In this document: positions 1-11,720 of the stretch, piece after piece
Layout: every line of letters begins with the position of its first letter
Position numbering within the stretch: position 1 is the first letter of the stretch
Source: Brachynemurus nebulosus
Taxonomy: Eukaryota; Arthropoda; Insecta; Neuroptera; Myrmeleontidae
Assembly (NCBI GenBank): GCA_035578155.1
Contig: JAPWDM010000001.1
Location: forward strand, 744,001-808,000
DNA: 64,000 nucleotides
Direction of reading: 5' to 3'
Program-made: the position numbers and the translations under genes
The notes under the pieces: model-generated
What the model was told of the DNA's origin: nothing
What the model saw: only the letters and a program-made list of their open reading frames with translations
Databases searched by the model: none

Positions 1-166
1 AGCTTTAACTTAACTGCTCATAGGTATATGTAGATATTTTTGTACATCAAAATTCGTGATTTTTTTTTTGTCATTAAGTGGCAAAAAAGTCATCATGAAC
101 GTTATGTTCTCATGGATTTTGATGTACAAAAATCTACATATACCTATGAGCAGTTAAGTTAAAGTT
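1..166. mobile_element. Fold-back (MITE-like) element
   Basis: Bases 3-52 recur in reverse complement at 113-164, around a ~60-base centre that is itself partly self-complementary. No open frame lies inside. The near-perfect arms suggest a short inverted-repeat transposon. The outer end may lie left of the window, so the target duplication cannot be read. Confidence 0.7.
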
Positions 167-659
167 GCATTCAACATTACTAGATGGCGACACTCCTTAT
201 TTCTAATTTCTTATTTCATTAGTTATGTGAAAAGCCATGACGAACAACCGTAACCCAATATTAACATCTTCAATTTTTTTTTTTTTTTTAATTCAAGTTG
301 CCACATTTTTTGTTCCAGGTTAAGAAACAATTATCTTTAGTTAAAAAATATCAGAACTTAAGGCATGTTTTCATTAATAATATTTAATTATATTACGTTA
401 AACAATTTTTTGAAAACAACAAAACTAACAAAAAGAGCATTCAGAGCATTTAGTTTGAACTTTGGAAAACAATGCTACAAGTTAATAAAGAAAAAAAGAA
501 AATGTTAGTCGTGTGTCATGTCAATTGTTGAACATTCTTGCGTGCAAAGGATAAATAAAAAGGTTCATTGTTTTTTTTAACACGTTGGTGGTTATGAATC
601 CCGTATGGCGTCAACTGAAACCTGACTAACTACGACACAACATTGTACCGCATTAACAA
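167..659. other. AT-rich DNA, nothing recognised
   Basis: Contains a T-run near 275-290 and A/T homopolymers. No exon, RNA gene or repeat pair was recognised. Confidence 0.5.
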
Positions 660-866
660 TTTCTTATAAAGTGTACACCATTGAGATACATACACAAGGT
701 ATAAACATAGCTCGCTCTCTATCTAAAAATAATAGGTACACAGTGGTCCGGTACGCTCTAGGATACATTACATATTGTGCAGCACACCAACTACCTGTGA
801 TTCCTGTCGTACCTATTGTGCCTAGACAGAGAACGAGCTACGTTTGTTTATACATGCACCTTATAA
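660..866. mobile_element. Fold-back (MITE-like) element
   Basis: The left arm (about 664-740, including TATAAACATAGCTCGCTCTC) matches the reverse complement of about 795-866 (GAGAACGAGCTACG...TTTATACATG). The arms are about 70 bases with scattered mismatches. The 70-codon open frame inside is a by-product of the inverted repeat. Confidence 0.55.
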
Positions 867-1242
867 CAATAATTTATTATTAGTGTATTAGTTCTTAAAT
901 TGTGTATCAGTGGGGCATTTCGTCGTAATTCCTCATGATCTTCAATGTGTTAATTATTATGCGTCAACTACATATATAGTAATAATAATAAGCACAAGAA
1001 TAAATGCATTATACATGTAAGAATATAATGGTTGCATAAATTACAATTAGTTTGATGTTATTCATAATTATATCAATGTTTCAAATTAATTCGTATATTT
1101 TAATTTTATTTATTAAGATTACTATATTGTTTATCGTTTAATTAACGAAAGAAACGCAATTAAACCTCTAATTAATTTGAACTCACCTGTAAAAGAAAAG
1201 AACTAGACCAGAAAACCCAATCCATTGTAGATAAAAAGAGAC
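867..1242. other. 5' flank of the PIGA gene
   Basis: AT-rich DNA upstream of the first PIGA exon. I saw no clear TATA box, initiator or downstream promoter element, so a promoter inside it is inferred only from position. Confidence 0.35.
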
Positions 1243-1259
1243 ATGCGTGTTACATATAT
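1243..1259 (+). CDS. Candidate 17-base first coding exon of PIGA
   Basis: ATG CGT GTT ACA TAT AT is followed at 1260 by the donor GTATGT. Splicing to the acceptor at 1499 completes an ATT codon and gives MRVTYI in front of [12 protein letters not shown] proteins usually have a few residues before the conserved (M)[11 protein letters not shown] block, and the strong acceptor before 1499 implies something upstream is spliced in. The exon is too short to prove by eye. Translation may instead begin at the ATG at 1500, with any upstream exon non-coding. Confidence 0.3.
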
Positions 1260-1498
1260 GTATGTATTCTAATTTTTGACACTTTCTCCAAATGTCAAAA
1301 TTCTTTGAACTAACCTCAACAGTATCCATGGAAACAAGAATAACAAGGGTAACAAATATGTAAAATTTGTTTATTTATCTTTCAATTTTAATTTAAAGAG
1401 GAAAACGTAGATTAAAAATGCCATACAAAATATGGTAAATATACATTGTCTGCCAAAATTAAATTTAAAAAATATTAATGGGAATTTCTTCGTTTTAG

Positions 1499-1626
1499 TA
1501 TGGCTTCAGACTTCTTTTATCCCAATATGGGCGGAGTAGAAGAGCATATTTATAATTTATCTCAATGTTTAATCGCAAATGGTCATAAAGTTATTGTATT
1601 GACTCATAGTTACGATGATCGTATTG
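1499..1626 (+). CDS. PIGA: PIGA exon: N-terminal [10 protein letters not shown] block
   Basis: Acceptor TTTTAG precedes base 1499, leaving one T before the ATG. The donor is GTATTA at 1627. It encodes [20 protein letters not shown] and continues to DDRI, ending on the first base of a Gly codon. The glycine-rich MGGVE turn is the start of the GT4 N-terminal domain. Confidence 0.9.
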
Positions 1627-4600
1627 GTATTAAGCTGTTTTTCAAATATTTTTAACGCTATACAGACCGAGCACTTTCACAGTAAATTTCCTCAGGGGCC
1701 GATAATATTTTGAAAGAAACTTTATATTTTGGAGGGTGGGTAGATATAAGGAGGACCACGAGGACCATCTCGTATGGAAATGGAATACAATGGAAAAATA
1801 GTTCAAGTATCCCATTGTAAGCAGTAACAGTTCAAAAACTCCCTAGAATAGCGCTCGAGTAGCTAAAAAGTATGAAATGAACTTTGTAGTTGTCGACGGA
1901 GTGAAGTATGCTGTTGAATATTTATGATGACTAGAGTGACTAGAGTAATTGATAAAACTGCAGTATTTAAAACCTCAACTACTTACGTTGTCTAAAATAA
2001 TTTAGTTAATATAACCTATAAAAACTTTCTTTAAAACACTGAGTACTGAATCGAACATATTAACATATGTTTCCTAGAGATACCACAGGCATTAAATTGT
2101 GAAGTATGACTCCATTTTATTAAACCCAACTTGTAACCACGGAGACTTGCTTATAAATATTAGATAAGCCATTCAGTTAGTGGTTCACATCAGTCAATAT
2201 TTTTGCTTCAATTTCTTAATGTATTTGTAATGTACAGCATTGTCTCTAGTCGATCCTCTCCTCAGTGCTTTAAAATTTACCCTCTAGCTACAGTAGCGCC
2301 GCAATTATTTTCGCCTTATTACGGACACTTTTGGCATAGAGACGGTTCTCCTTATATCTACCCTCTATAATTTATATAACCAAATATACATAAACTGATT
2401 CAGCATGTGTAAAAATATATATACGTACATATACATTGATATGGTTTATAAAATCATTAAATTAATAACAGGAAGTAAGATATTAAATTAGTAAAAATAT
2501 ATATGTATAAAAAAAAACAATAGTAATATAAAATATTTATTATAAATATTTTTAAGTATTTTATTAATTCTAGAAATGTTTATAGAAACCAACACACAAA
2601 GAATACTGTCTGTTGGTATTTGTGTAAGTACATAAATACGTATTTATGGTAACATCGCACACATAATGCGTAATCTTTGATCGCGATCGGCCTCTGCGGT
2701 TGTTTTGGATTATTTTGGAATTCTGAAAACGTGGGCAGTAAAGTGTTAATTTATTTTGCAAAGCAAAATTGTTTTCCAGGTATAAGATATATGACAAATG
2801 GTTTAAAAGTATATTATCTCCCTGTCAGGGTATTCTACAACCAATGTGTACTGCCAACGATGATAGCTAGTTTACCATTAATTCGATATATTTTTATTCG
2901 AGAACAAATACAAATTGTTCATGGACACTCAGCATTTTCAGCTTTAGCACATGAAGCTATGTTAATAGGAAGTTTAATGGGATTAAAGGTAAATTAATAT
3001 GGTAGACAATATCTAACAAGAGAAGTTCACGAACTCAAAAATTAAAAAAAAAATAATTGAAACTTCGTCAGTACGTAGAGGATAACTATCAAAAACTGAA
3101 ATAAATAAAAATTCATACCTTAAGTATGTATGCAAAAGTAATATTATAATAAAAACTATGTGTAGAATACGTAAACAAATTTTCATTTCATTTTTAATTT
3201 TTGGATTTCCAACTCTAAAGGGGTACTTCATCCTTTAAAATCATTTTTTAGCGTTAACAGAAAATTAGGGTCACTGTAGTCACTCTCTACTTATTGACGG
3301 AATGTAGTGATCCGTACATAATTTTTATAATAAATATTTCTATCGTTAATTCTACATAGGTCAAATCAACTAAAAATGGACACGTCATTAAACAAATGCT
3401 ATAAATGAACCAAAATTAGACGCACCTAGTTTTCTGTCTCTTTTCTTTTTTGTTATTTTTATAATAGAGTAATTATCACTCATATTAGAGTATGTATGTA
3501 CCATACAACAGATGGAGTACAAATTATTTTTATTTTTATTTTTTTGAAGCAAAATCACCATATTGGTTAATATTGTTGTAATTTAAGACTATTTATTAAT
3601 AAATATTCTAACAATACTTATAACAACAAATACAACATCAATAAATATTGAAAAATTTTAAATCAAACCTTATTTAACCGCCATATTTGACAACACCGAT
3701 CACTTTGTTGGCTTCATTTTCATATACGTTGTATATATCCTTGTACTCCCTCTATCTATTCAATACTCAGAGGTAACTATAGAACTTAAAATTATATATC
3801 TAATTTTGTTTCATTTGTTCGTTACGTCAGACCATTTTCAGTTGATTTCTCCTATATGTATATGTACATATTCTATCTAATACAGCTTTTAATTTCACCA
3901 CCTGAGGCACACGCGTAATCTTTTCGTTGCTAATAGTAAATTTAATTGATTCCGAATTTTCCAAAGTATTTATCAAATTATTATATTTTCTTTTTGCAGA
4001 GTGTTTTTACTGATCATAGCTTATTCGGGTTTGCGGATACTAGTGCAGTAATTACAAATAAATTTTTAAATATATCTTTATCGAATTGTAATCATTGTAT
4101 TTGTGTTTCACATACGGGTAAAGAGAATACCGTACTTCGAGCTAAAGTGCCATTAAATCGAGTGTCTGTCATTCCAAATGCGGTGGATACGTTTAGATTT
4201 ACACCGGATCCTTGTCAACGATCAAAAAATTACAGTAAGATATATTCGAATTATACAGCGGATTAGATGGTCCCTAAAAGAGTAGAAGTGTACAATATTT
4301 TAGACTAGGATGCGGGAGGTAGCGAGTATAAATTTTATTACTTTGTTGAAAATATGTACATCTGTTCGGAAATACATATACTTATATAAAACATATACTT
4401 ATATAATACTTATATAGTACATGCGAAGAAAACTGACTTTTTAAAAAAGATTAATCTCCAGTCAAGATCCGCTGTGTTATTTGAACACCAAAATTGGTCT
4501 GAAAATTGGTTTTAACTAAGTTTGTTATTTTTAGTTACCATTGTAATAGTATCGCGATTAGTTTATCGAAAAGGGGTTGATTTAATGGCGCAAATTATTG

Positions 4601-6712
4601 CGGAAATTTGTCCAAGATATCCAGAAATAAATTTTTTAATTGCTGGCGATGGTCCTAAACGTTGGTAATTCACTTTTCCTGGTAATTTTAAAAATAGTTA
4701 ATACAGTAAATAAAATAATTGTAGGTTATTGGAAGAGGTACGTGAACAAAAAGGTTTACAAGATAGAGTGACATTATTGGGAAGTTTAGAACATTCTCAG
4801 GTTGTACGTGTTTTACGTAAGGGACACATTTTTTTGAATACATCTTTAACTGAGGCATACTGTATGGCAATTGTGGAAGCTTCTTCGTGTGGGTTAGTGT
4901 TTATTCATCTGTTTGTTTATTATTCTGTGTAACTTGTTTTTATTTGTAGATTACAAGTTGTGTCTACCAAAGTTGGCGGGATTCCTGAAGTATTACCACC
5001 TGATTTAATATACTTAACTGAACCGACGGTACCGTCTTTAATAAAAGGTAAATTTATAAAATTTGTAGACCCAAAAATAACTATAGCAGATGTTGCAATT
5101 TTAATAATTTAATTGCGTTAAATTCAAGTTTATTTAATCTTAATATTAATAGATTTGAACGTTACTTTATAGCATTCCATATTTTGTAAATAATAAACAA
5201 ATACTTTACTTCGCAAAATGCCACTTTTATTTTTGAAACTGTGACAATATTGTTTCGAACCGTCAGTTCATTTTCAAACAGATATTTCTGAGAGAATGTT
5301 TTTTTTTTTAAAATGATCTGACGATTCGAAACAATATTGTCACAGTCTCAAAAATAAAAATGGTATTTTGCGAAGTAAAGTATTTGTTTATTATTTATTT
5401 AATCTCATGTGACCTAAACAATGTCTACTAAAAAAATTACCTACCAAAATTCTTTTATATATGTATAATAAAATTGTCAAGTATGTGTCGGATCACACAT
5501 AAATTAGGGTTTCGTAATCAACTCAAATTATTTATGAAGTTAGATTGGGTACAGCTCGCCAATGAAATATTAAATCCCATTTGACTAAATTAATTTTTTA
5601 CTACTAGTAGTAGCTGCCTATAACTAAGGAAAAAAATTTTTAATTTTGTGAAATTTTATGGTAGTTTGAACAGCCAGATATTGTCTACTGATTTTACATG
5701 ACAAAAAATTGTCATTATAAATTCACATAGTTATGGTTGATCAGAGTCGGATAATTAGTTCTTAGTGACCCTGGTGGCGATAGTGTCAAAGTATAAGAGA
5801 ATGTGACGTCATAGTCCGTTTCTGAATAGCTGAAAAATTACGTTTTTAACTAATTTTTCTTAACCATTAATAATTAGAATGAATAAACATAATAAGCAAT
5901 TGTATGTTCTCAATTTTCTTTAAAAATTATTTTAACAATTTTTGAACTGGTAATTGAAAAAAATAGAAGTATCAAGTTCTTTCCCTGTACCTTTCATATT
6001 AATTTGAATTAAAAACGATAATAAGGTATCTTTCCAGTTAGCGAGTGTGTGCTATTATTAAATTATTATTCTATTGTTTATTAATTACGGAATAAACTAT
6101 TTCAATTAATTAAATAACTTGAAAAATAATATAGATAATGAGCAATAGAAATCCTGCACGTATTCTAAACATATATTTATAGTTTGATTACCGACTGAGA
6201 TTTGTGTTGTTTCTTTTTTACTTAAGGATTTTCTAATTTCTAATTTAAATAAAAATGTTAAATATTTTTACGTATTATTTAAAGGACTAGAAGACGCAAT
6301 ATCTGATCTGAAAGCTGGAAAAGTTGTTTGTCCCTATCTATGTAATGCAAGAATTCGTGAAATGTATAATTGGGTTGACGTTACAGCTAGAACAAACATA
6401 GTATACAATTCAGTGATAAGTGAATCATATAAACCAGTTGGCGCACAATTAGCAAGGTAATTTTTTTTTATGTCGAAAAAAGAAATAAATAAATAAATAA
6501 AAAAAATAAAATAAAGTATTTAATTCACTTTAATTTATTTTAGTTATCTGTCAAGTGGAGTGTGGCCATTTTTATTGGTGGTTTCGCTATGTTATTTAAT
6601 ACTGCAGTATTTAGAAATATTCGTACCTCGAAAATATATTGAATTAGTAAAGGATTATAAGGTTGATAAAAATAAACTTAATAAAGAATGTAAAAAGAAA
6701 CATATAAAATAA
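1500..6712 (+). CDS. PIGA: GPI-GlcNAc transferase catalytic subunit PIG-A (gene, 8 confident exons)
   Basis: Catalytic subunit of the ER complex (GPI-GnT) that transfers GlcNAc from UDP-GlcNAc to phosphatidylinositol, the first step of GPI-anchor synthesis on the cytosolic face of the ER. Exons 1499-1626, 2780-2988, 4000-4234, 4535-4664, 4725-4892, 4950-5047, 6285-6456 and 6544-6712 join without frame conflict into 435 residues from the ATG at 1500. Visible blocks: [16 protein letters not shown] (N-terminal glycosyltransferase fold), [29 protein letters not shown] (start of the GT4 C-terminal fold), the E-x7-E motif at E277 and E285 ([12 protein letters not shown]), and [14 protein letters not shown]. 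One hydrophobic segment near the C terminus ([18 protein letters not shown]) fits the family's single membrane anchor. The length is close to other PIG-A proteins; human has a longer N terminus. Nothing suggests a pseudogene. The next gene is convergent. Confidence 0.95.
1715..2385. mobile_element. Inverted-repeat element in a PIGA intron
   Basis: GGAGGGTGGGTAGATATAAG (about 1731-1750) is matched in reverse complement by CTTATATCTACCCTC near 2350-2365, with weaker matching on each side. The interior (about 600 bases) has no recognisable coding. It looks like a decayed DNA transposon; superfamily unknown, limits approximate. Confidence 0.45.
2780..2988 (+). CDS. PIGA: PIGA exon: [14 protein letters not shown] block
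   Basis: Begins after TTTTCCAG and completes the split Gly codon. It encodes (G)[20 protein letters not shown], then the [17 protein letters not shown] block with the family's HxHSxFSxxAH pattern. Ends GLK before the donor GTAAAT, phase 0. Confidence 0.93.
2989..3999. other. PIGA intron, no repeat recognised
   Basis: 1011 bases of AT-rich intron with a polypyrimidine tract directly before 4000. I saw no inverted-repeat element or open frame worth naming. Confidence 0.6.
4000..4234 (+). CDS. PIGA: PIGA exon: [11 protein letters not shown] block
   Basis: Acceptor TTTTTGCAG. Encodes [20 protein letters not shown], continues through [14 protein letters not shown] and [17 protein letters not shown], and ends in a split Ile codon (A before the donor GTAAGA). 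These are among the most conserved PIG-A blocks. Confidence 0.94.
4535..4664 (+). CDS. PIGA: PIGA exon: VSRLVYRKG block
   Basis: Acceptor ATTTTTAG. Encodes (I)[20 protein letters not shown] and ends GDGPKR, followed by a split Trp codon before GTAATT. The SRLVYRKG motif starts the UDP-sugar-binding C-terminal Rossmann fold in GT4 enzymes. Confidence 0.94.
4725..4892 (+). CDS. PIGA: PIGA exon with the E-x7-E motif
   Basis: Separated from the previous exon by a 60-base intron. Encodes (W)[10 protein letters not shown] through [20 protein letters not shown]. The two glutamates eight residues apart (E277, E285) match the donor-binding E-x7-E of family GT4. Ends in a split Gly codon before the donor GTTAGT. 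Confidence 0.95.
4950..5047 (+). CDS. PIGA: PIGA exon: [14 protein letters not shown] block
   Basis: The 57-base intron before it ends TTTGTAG. Encodes (G)[20 protein letters not shown] and PSLIK, ending in a split Gly codon before GTAAAT. The GGIPEVLP loop contacts the sugar nucleotide in related GT4 enzymes. Confidence 0.94.
5187..5397. mobile_element. Fold-back MITE in a PIGA intron
   Basis: Arms of about 75 bases (5187-5260 and 5318-5397) share AATAAACAAATACTTTACTT and GACAATATTGTTTCGAA in opposite orientation. A degraded relative of the left half lies at 18541-18640 in the Rho-GEF gene, showing this is a dispersed family. Confidence 0.7.
5398..6284. other. Rest of the PIGA intron, nothing recognised
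   Basis: AT-rich, with no exon-like block, inverted repeat or RNA gene found before the acceptor at 6285. Confidence 0.5.
6285..6456 (+). CDS. PIGA: PIGA exon: [13 protein letters not shown]
   Basis: Acceptor ATTTAAAG. Encodes (G)[20 protein letters not shown], then [17 protein letters not shown], the C-terminal helices that pack back on the N-terminal domain. Ends in a split Ser codon before the donor GTAATT. Confidence 0.9.
6544..6712 (+). CDS. PIGA: PIGA terminal exon with membrane anchor
   Basis: Encodes (S)[20 protein letters not shown], a hydrophobic stretch fitting the single C-terminal ER membrane segment, followed by a lysine-rich tail ending KKKHIK and stop TAA. The basic tail after the membrane span fits an ER-lumenal or retrieval end, but that is inference. 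Confidence 0.88.
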
Positions 6713-6931
6713 GTGATTATTAATTGACTAAATTATTTTTTGATGTAAAATAATTTTAAAATCTCTTTTCTTATTATTTGATGATATATTAATTTTGGTG
6801 ACTCTAAAGAATTATTCCTAAGACAACAAATATAAGAATTTAGACTTTAAGAAAATTAGACGCTTTATATACGAAGTTTGTGTGTTTTGTTAGATTTGTT
6901 AAGATATAAAGTATTATAATTTTTATAATTA

Positions 6932-6937
6932 AATAAA
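6932..6937 (+). promoter_or_regulatory. Likely PIGA polyadenylation signal
   Basis: AATAAA about 220 bases after the stop codon, in a stretch with several AATAAA-like words, so the site used cannot be fixed. Confidence 0.35.
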
Positions 6938-7037
6938 AAATAAATAATGCGGTTTAACGTCCGTTTTTATGACAGTTAGTCTAATTTTTATAATTATTTA
7001 TGTTATTATTATTGTAGAGAAATTTCCATTATATGTA

Positions 7038-7039
<2 letters not shown>

Positions 7040-7110
<71 letters not shown>
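7040..7110. repeat. (TA)n microsatellite
   Basis: About 70 bases of uninterrupted AT dinucleotides. Confidence 0.98.
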
Positions 7111-7114
<4 letters not shown>

Positions 7115-7324
7115 TTCTACTGAGTTTAATTTGTTATTCGAATTGAAATTCAAAATTTATAGGTTACATATTTTATATTAAATATTAAATCAATATTTTT
7201 GTTTAAAAAAATCTTTGAAATTTTTTTTATACAGTGCATAATTTGATGTATCGTCTGTCTTTCTTTGCTGGTACGTAAAAAAAAGTTGATGAGTATTATA
7301 ATTATGAAGATTAGACAAGGAGTC

Positions 7325-8655
7325 GAAACTCAGTGTATTCAAAAAAATGTTCAAATCTTAACAGTACTTATTCTCAAATGGAACACTCTCAAATGGAAAC
7401 GCGAGCTTCTATATTATCTTTGTTAGCTTTTGAATAGAATCTTCTGGAATCTTTTTCAATTTTCAACTCAGTTATAAAGTGGGTTTTTCGATCGTTTTTA
7501 AAATAAACTTAACAATTTTTATTTTGCGTCGCGTTATGTATATTGTATATTATATAATTCGCTGACGTCATTATGTAAAATCGGAGTCAGTACCATTCGA
7601 TATTCGCCGTATAAAGTAATTTAAACTATAAGAGTTTATTTCATACATATGTAATTTCTATGTATTTCCTTATTATTAAATATCATCAACCGACATTGGT
7701 GATTCTCAAATGAAAACACTCACTTCCCCAGTCCCGGCGTGTTTCTATTTGAGAATAAGTACTGTAGTTACATTCTGTTTTATCCGTTTTATGTTACTAT
7801 ATTCGCTATATTCACATCAGTATTTTGAGATTACTAACGCCACGAGTGATAAAAAAAGAAAGCCGTTATATTTACCATTTTCCTGACCAATTTTGTCAAT
7901 TCCTCTCATATGAGTTACATCTCCATCTTATAATACTCCATTATTATAATCATAGGACCAACTACATTCTCGTGAAGTTGACTGAGTATGAGAGTGTAGA
8001 AGGTCATCTCGTTGTGCCTCGTGGTTGGTGTTATAATGCTATTCATATACCTCGGCCTGCCTCAGCCAACCTCGCCTCCATGGTGTCTAGATAAAAGTGA
8101 TCTAACTCAATGTATGCAAAAAAGCGTCTAAAAATAAGAGGGCATTAGCGTTCCTTTCTCAGTTATAAACTGGATTTTTCGATCGTTTTTAAAATAAACT
8201 TACCAATTTTTATTTTGCGTCGCATCATTTACATTGTATATTATATAATTCGCTAACGTCACTATGTAACATCGGAGTCCGTACCATTGGATATTCGCCG
8301 TATAAAGTAATTTAAACTATAAAAGTTTATTGTAATTTCTGTGTATTTCCTTATTATTAAATATCATCAACCGACATCGGTGATTCTCAAATGGAAATAC
8401 TCACTTCTCCAGTCCCGACGTGTTTCCATTTGAGAATAAGTACTGTATTTACATTCTATTTTATCCGTTTTGTCTTACTATATTCGCTATATTCACATCA
8501 GTTGATGAGGAATATTGACGCCACGAGTGGTAAAAAAAGAAAACCTAATTACTGCCATTTTCCTGACCAATTTTGTCAATTCTTCCCATATAAGTACGAT
8601 CTCCATCTTATAATAGTCCATTCTCGCCTCGGTCAACTTCGCGAGAATTAGTTGC
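7325..8655. repeat. Direct tandem duplication (~0.7-kb unit) with internal hairpin
   Basis: About 7468-7955 is repeated at about 8157-8633 in the same orientation with ~10% change, sharing TTTTTCGATCGTTTTTAAAA, TATCATCAACCGACAT and TGACCAATTTTGTCAATTC. Weaker matching upstream (7325 and 8103, CTCAATGTAT-like) suggests a unit near 0.7-0.8 kb. Each copy has a hairpin (TTCTCAAATGGAAA ... TTTCCATTTGAGAA). The in-copy frames are not conserved between copies, so I do not call them coding. Confidence 0.75.
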
Positions 8656-8714
8656 TCCTTTAGGAACTTTTTTTAAAATATATACGATATAATACTACCC
8701 ATACTGCGAAATTA

Positions 8715-8770
8715 AATGTAAAATTGATTTAAGCAACCTGTATTACCAATAATAGGTTGCTTTAAAACAT
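8715..8770. repeat. Short hairpin
   Basis: TTTAAGCAACCTGTATT pairs with AATAGGTTGCTTTAAA around a ~7-base loop. Function unknown; probably a repeat remnant. Confidence 0.5.
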
Positions 8771-9126
8771 CACCTACAGATGTCGGTCCTATGCTGCTAC
8801 GAATGCTGAAAAAAGCTTCGAGAGCTTCAGTTTTTTGAATTTATTAGCCTATATTTATCATATTTATTGCAAATAATTTAGATACCTACTTACAATTTTT
8901 TTTCTTATTGATATGTCTTAATTAGGATCTCAAGTAACTGGAAATAGGGATGGTTTTGGAATTATAAAACTTTTCACATGCACGGAATAAAACAAAATAT
9001 TTTTAAAAAATCAATTTACAATATTTTATTTGATAAATAATGAGGATGGATATATTAATTTATGTACTACAATTTATGCCAACCAATTAGACAACTATGT
9101 CTGTAATTTAATAAACAAATACATAT

Positions 9127-9529
9127 AGGGAGTTGAACACGGGAGTTTTTGTATATTTTTCTGCCTATTTATTTTGCCTGTTCTGCCTATTTGCATTTAA
9201 AATTGACAGGACTACAAAATTGTAAATCTTTTTTTGTTAATAAAAGGGCAAAAAAAAACTTTATTTAACACAACACTTCATTTTGTGAGTACGGGTAGGA
9301 TATTGATCAACTAGTTTGCTGGAAGTACAAAATTTTCTTCTTGTTCATCTTTTTCAGTATCACCATTAAGTACTTTTTTTAGGGCTCCGAAGAAAAATTT
9401 TCCGTCGAACCCTTATAATCTCGTCATGTATGTATGTCAATATATTCCTTATTTTGGGGGCCAGAATTCCACAATCTAAAATATCAAGCGCGTAGTAGTA
9501 TTATGGTTATTTAAAAATGTAACCGAAAT

Positions 9530-9562
<33 letters not shown>

Positions 9563-10505
9563 ACGAAACTATTAGGTAATGAAATTTATTATCTTAGATA
9601 AACTTTTTATAATTCAGATGGTCATATTAAGGGCTAATCTTAATTTTAAACCCCAAAAATACGAAAAAATAAACTCATACTAATGAAGCCCCTACGATAT
9701 TATTGAATATCTACGTTTCTGATCATGTCAAAGAAAATAATAGTATACTTCTGATAATTAGGACATTGTAAAAATAGTTCAAATTGCTTTTTAAAAAATT
9801 TCCATTATTTTGTAAAAATAAATTATAATATTTTGATATACAATTAATAAAAGAACTGTTGCAATTAGTTTTTCTCACATTTTAAAAGTATTTTTGATAT
9901 TTAAAAAACTGTAAAAATTCAAATTAGAGATACGTCAAATTGACAAGAATGAACTATAAATGAACGTGTCTGAAATTATATGAAAGTGTCCTTTATCCTC
10001 TTTATATGTATACATTTTGTAAGTAAGTATTTGCCATCCCACTTGTCACATAACATTTGTAAATAACAGATTTCTGCATATGAGTGTATTCCATTTAAAA
10101 AAAATATTTTTCAGGTATGGGCAAATTATTCTCATAATTACCAAAAATCATAATCATAATAATGGTTCATCATAATCATGAATCATGATAATGGTTAATT
10201 TTAATTTAATTAATGGTAATCATAAAGAATAAGACCATTAATTAATTTCTTTTAACAAATTGGTTATTACTCTCATTAAAAAGGCTCTAATCTAGAACTC
10301 TAGACTAACATAATAGTATTGGAAGGCTAACATGAGCAAAGGACATACTGATGACGAAGATACTTTTTTTCGAAAAATTCGAGTCGTTATTTTCCTGAAG
10401 ATCAGCGACAACTGAACTTATTATTATGATTTCCTAATTCATTTGCAATTTAACGTTTGAGCAACAAGCAGATCATATACCAAAATTGTGTCGAACTCCC
10501 TAAAT
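9127..10505. mobile_element. Possible 1.4-kb inverted-repeat element
   Basis: TAGGGAGTTGAACAC at 9127 and GTGTCGAACTCCCTA near 10491-10505 are inverted copies (one mismatch in about 15). No transposase frame lies between. A poly(A)-tailed segment at 9381-9563 sits inside. With only ~16 bp of repeat, the pairing could be chance. Confidence 0.4.
9381..9563 (+). mobile_element. Poly(A)-tailed retroposon-like fragment
   Basis: Starts AGGGCTCCGAAGAAAAATTT, continues GAACCCTTATAATCTCGTCA, and ends in a run of about 30 A. The AGGGxTCCG...AACCCTTATA...CGTC(A/T)GT pattern resembles a repeat head common in insect genomes (recalled, not searched). The poly(A) tail suggests reverse-transcribed origin. 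Confidence 0.4.
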
Positions 10506-11720
10506 TACTATAAATAGTGTTTTTTACATATTTTATTAAATCATTTATATCAGTTCGGATGTGTAAAAATTCATAATTTATGTCAATTATAATTGTATAC
10601 TGGACCATTTTATTGTCTTAACAATTAAAATATTAAATAAATTAAAATTAACATTAAAAACTTATCATTTCTGTTGACATAATTTTTAAATATTTTGTAT
10701 ATAAAATGAAAATAAAAACATCCGCCTGCGGATCTTTTAGCTTACAGAACTGTGTACCTTATTAGGGTATCACCTGCTTAAGTTCAATTTATAATCATTT
10801 TATTTTTTTGTTTTTTCATTTTCTTAGAAGAGAAAGACTTTAAATAAAAAAATAATTTGTAATTTTGTAATGCTAAAATACTATATTAAGACCCGAGTCT
10901 CACAAAAAAATAGACTGTTAAAAATGAATACTGTTTCGGGGAAGCACTTGGCAGAGTATGTATACGAATATTAAAACGGTAGACGCTGTCACTGGCGTCA
11001 TCTAAACTTTTGACTATAAATGAAAACCGAGCAGGAGATCGTAGGTGGGAAATTCAAAGGATATCAAGTTTCATTTTTACACCAATTTTTTTGTCGGACT
11101 CTAATCTATAAGGTAATTCAAAGTAGATAAAAGATATAACAAAAGATTCTTAAAAAAACAATTATTTATTAATTTTTTTTTTAACTCTTTTAAAAAAACC
11201 ATATGGTAAAATTTTTTTGTCTCAAAATGCCTGACTTTTTACTGCCAAGTGGTAAGTACAATAGATAAGGCTACAAAAAAAGAAAAAGAAAAAAACCGAA
11301 GTCCCAACATTAAAAAAGTGAACCCTAGGAATTTACAAAATATAAATTATACTAAACTATGTTGATAAAATTGAACATTATTTAGAATTATACCGTATTG
11401 TCACAGATGGCGGCACCTGTACCAATGAATATATACATATGACAGCATTTTAAGCCGCCATATTGCAGGACAAGTTAACTCGTCTTAATCATTTAAAGAG
11501 TTAAAATTCATTACAGTCTCTTCTAATTCAAATCTAGAAACTTGTTTCTTAACAAGACAATTTTTATCAGAATTTTTTAAAATCAATAATTAAAATATAA
11601 AAACGCCAATATATCAGTGATTTTAGGCCGATATTGAAATTTGTAGACATGGATATATTGGTGTTTATTTGGAATGATGCTACATATCTATAATCTTTAT
11701 ACAAACATAATTCATTGAAG
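10506..11720. other. AT-rich intergenic DNA
   Basis: Runs of A and T and a weak hairpin near 11606-11660 (GCCAATATATC ... GATATATTGGTG). No exon or RNA gene recognised. Confidence 0.5.
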
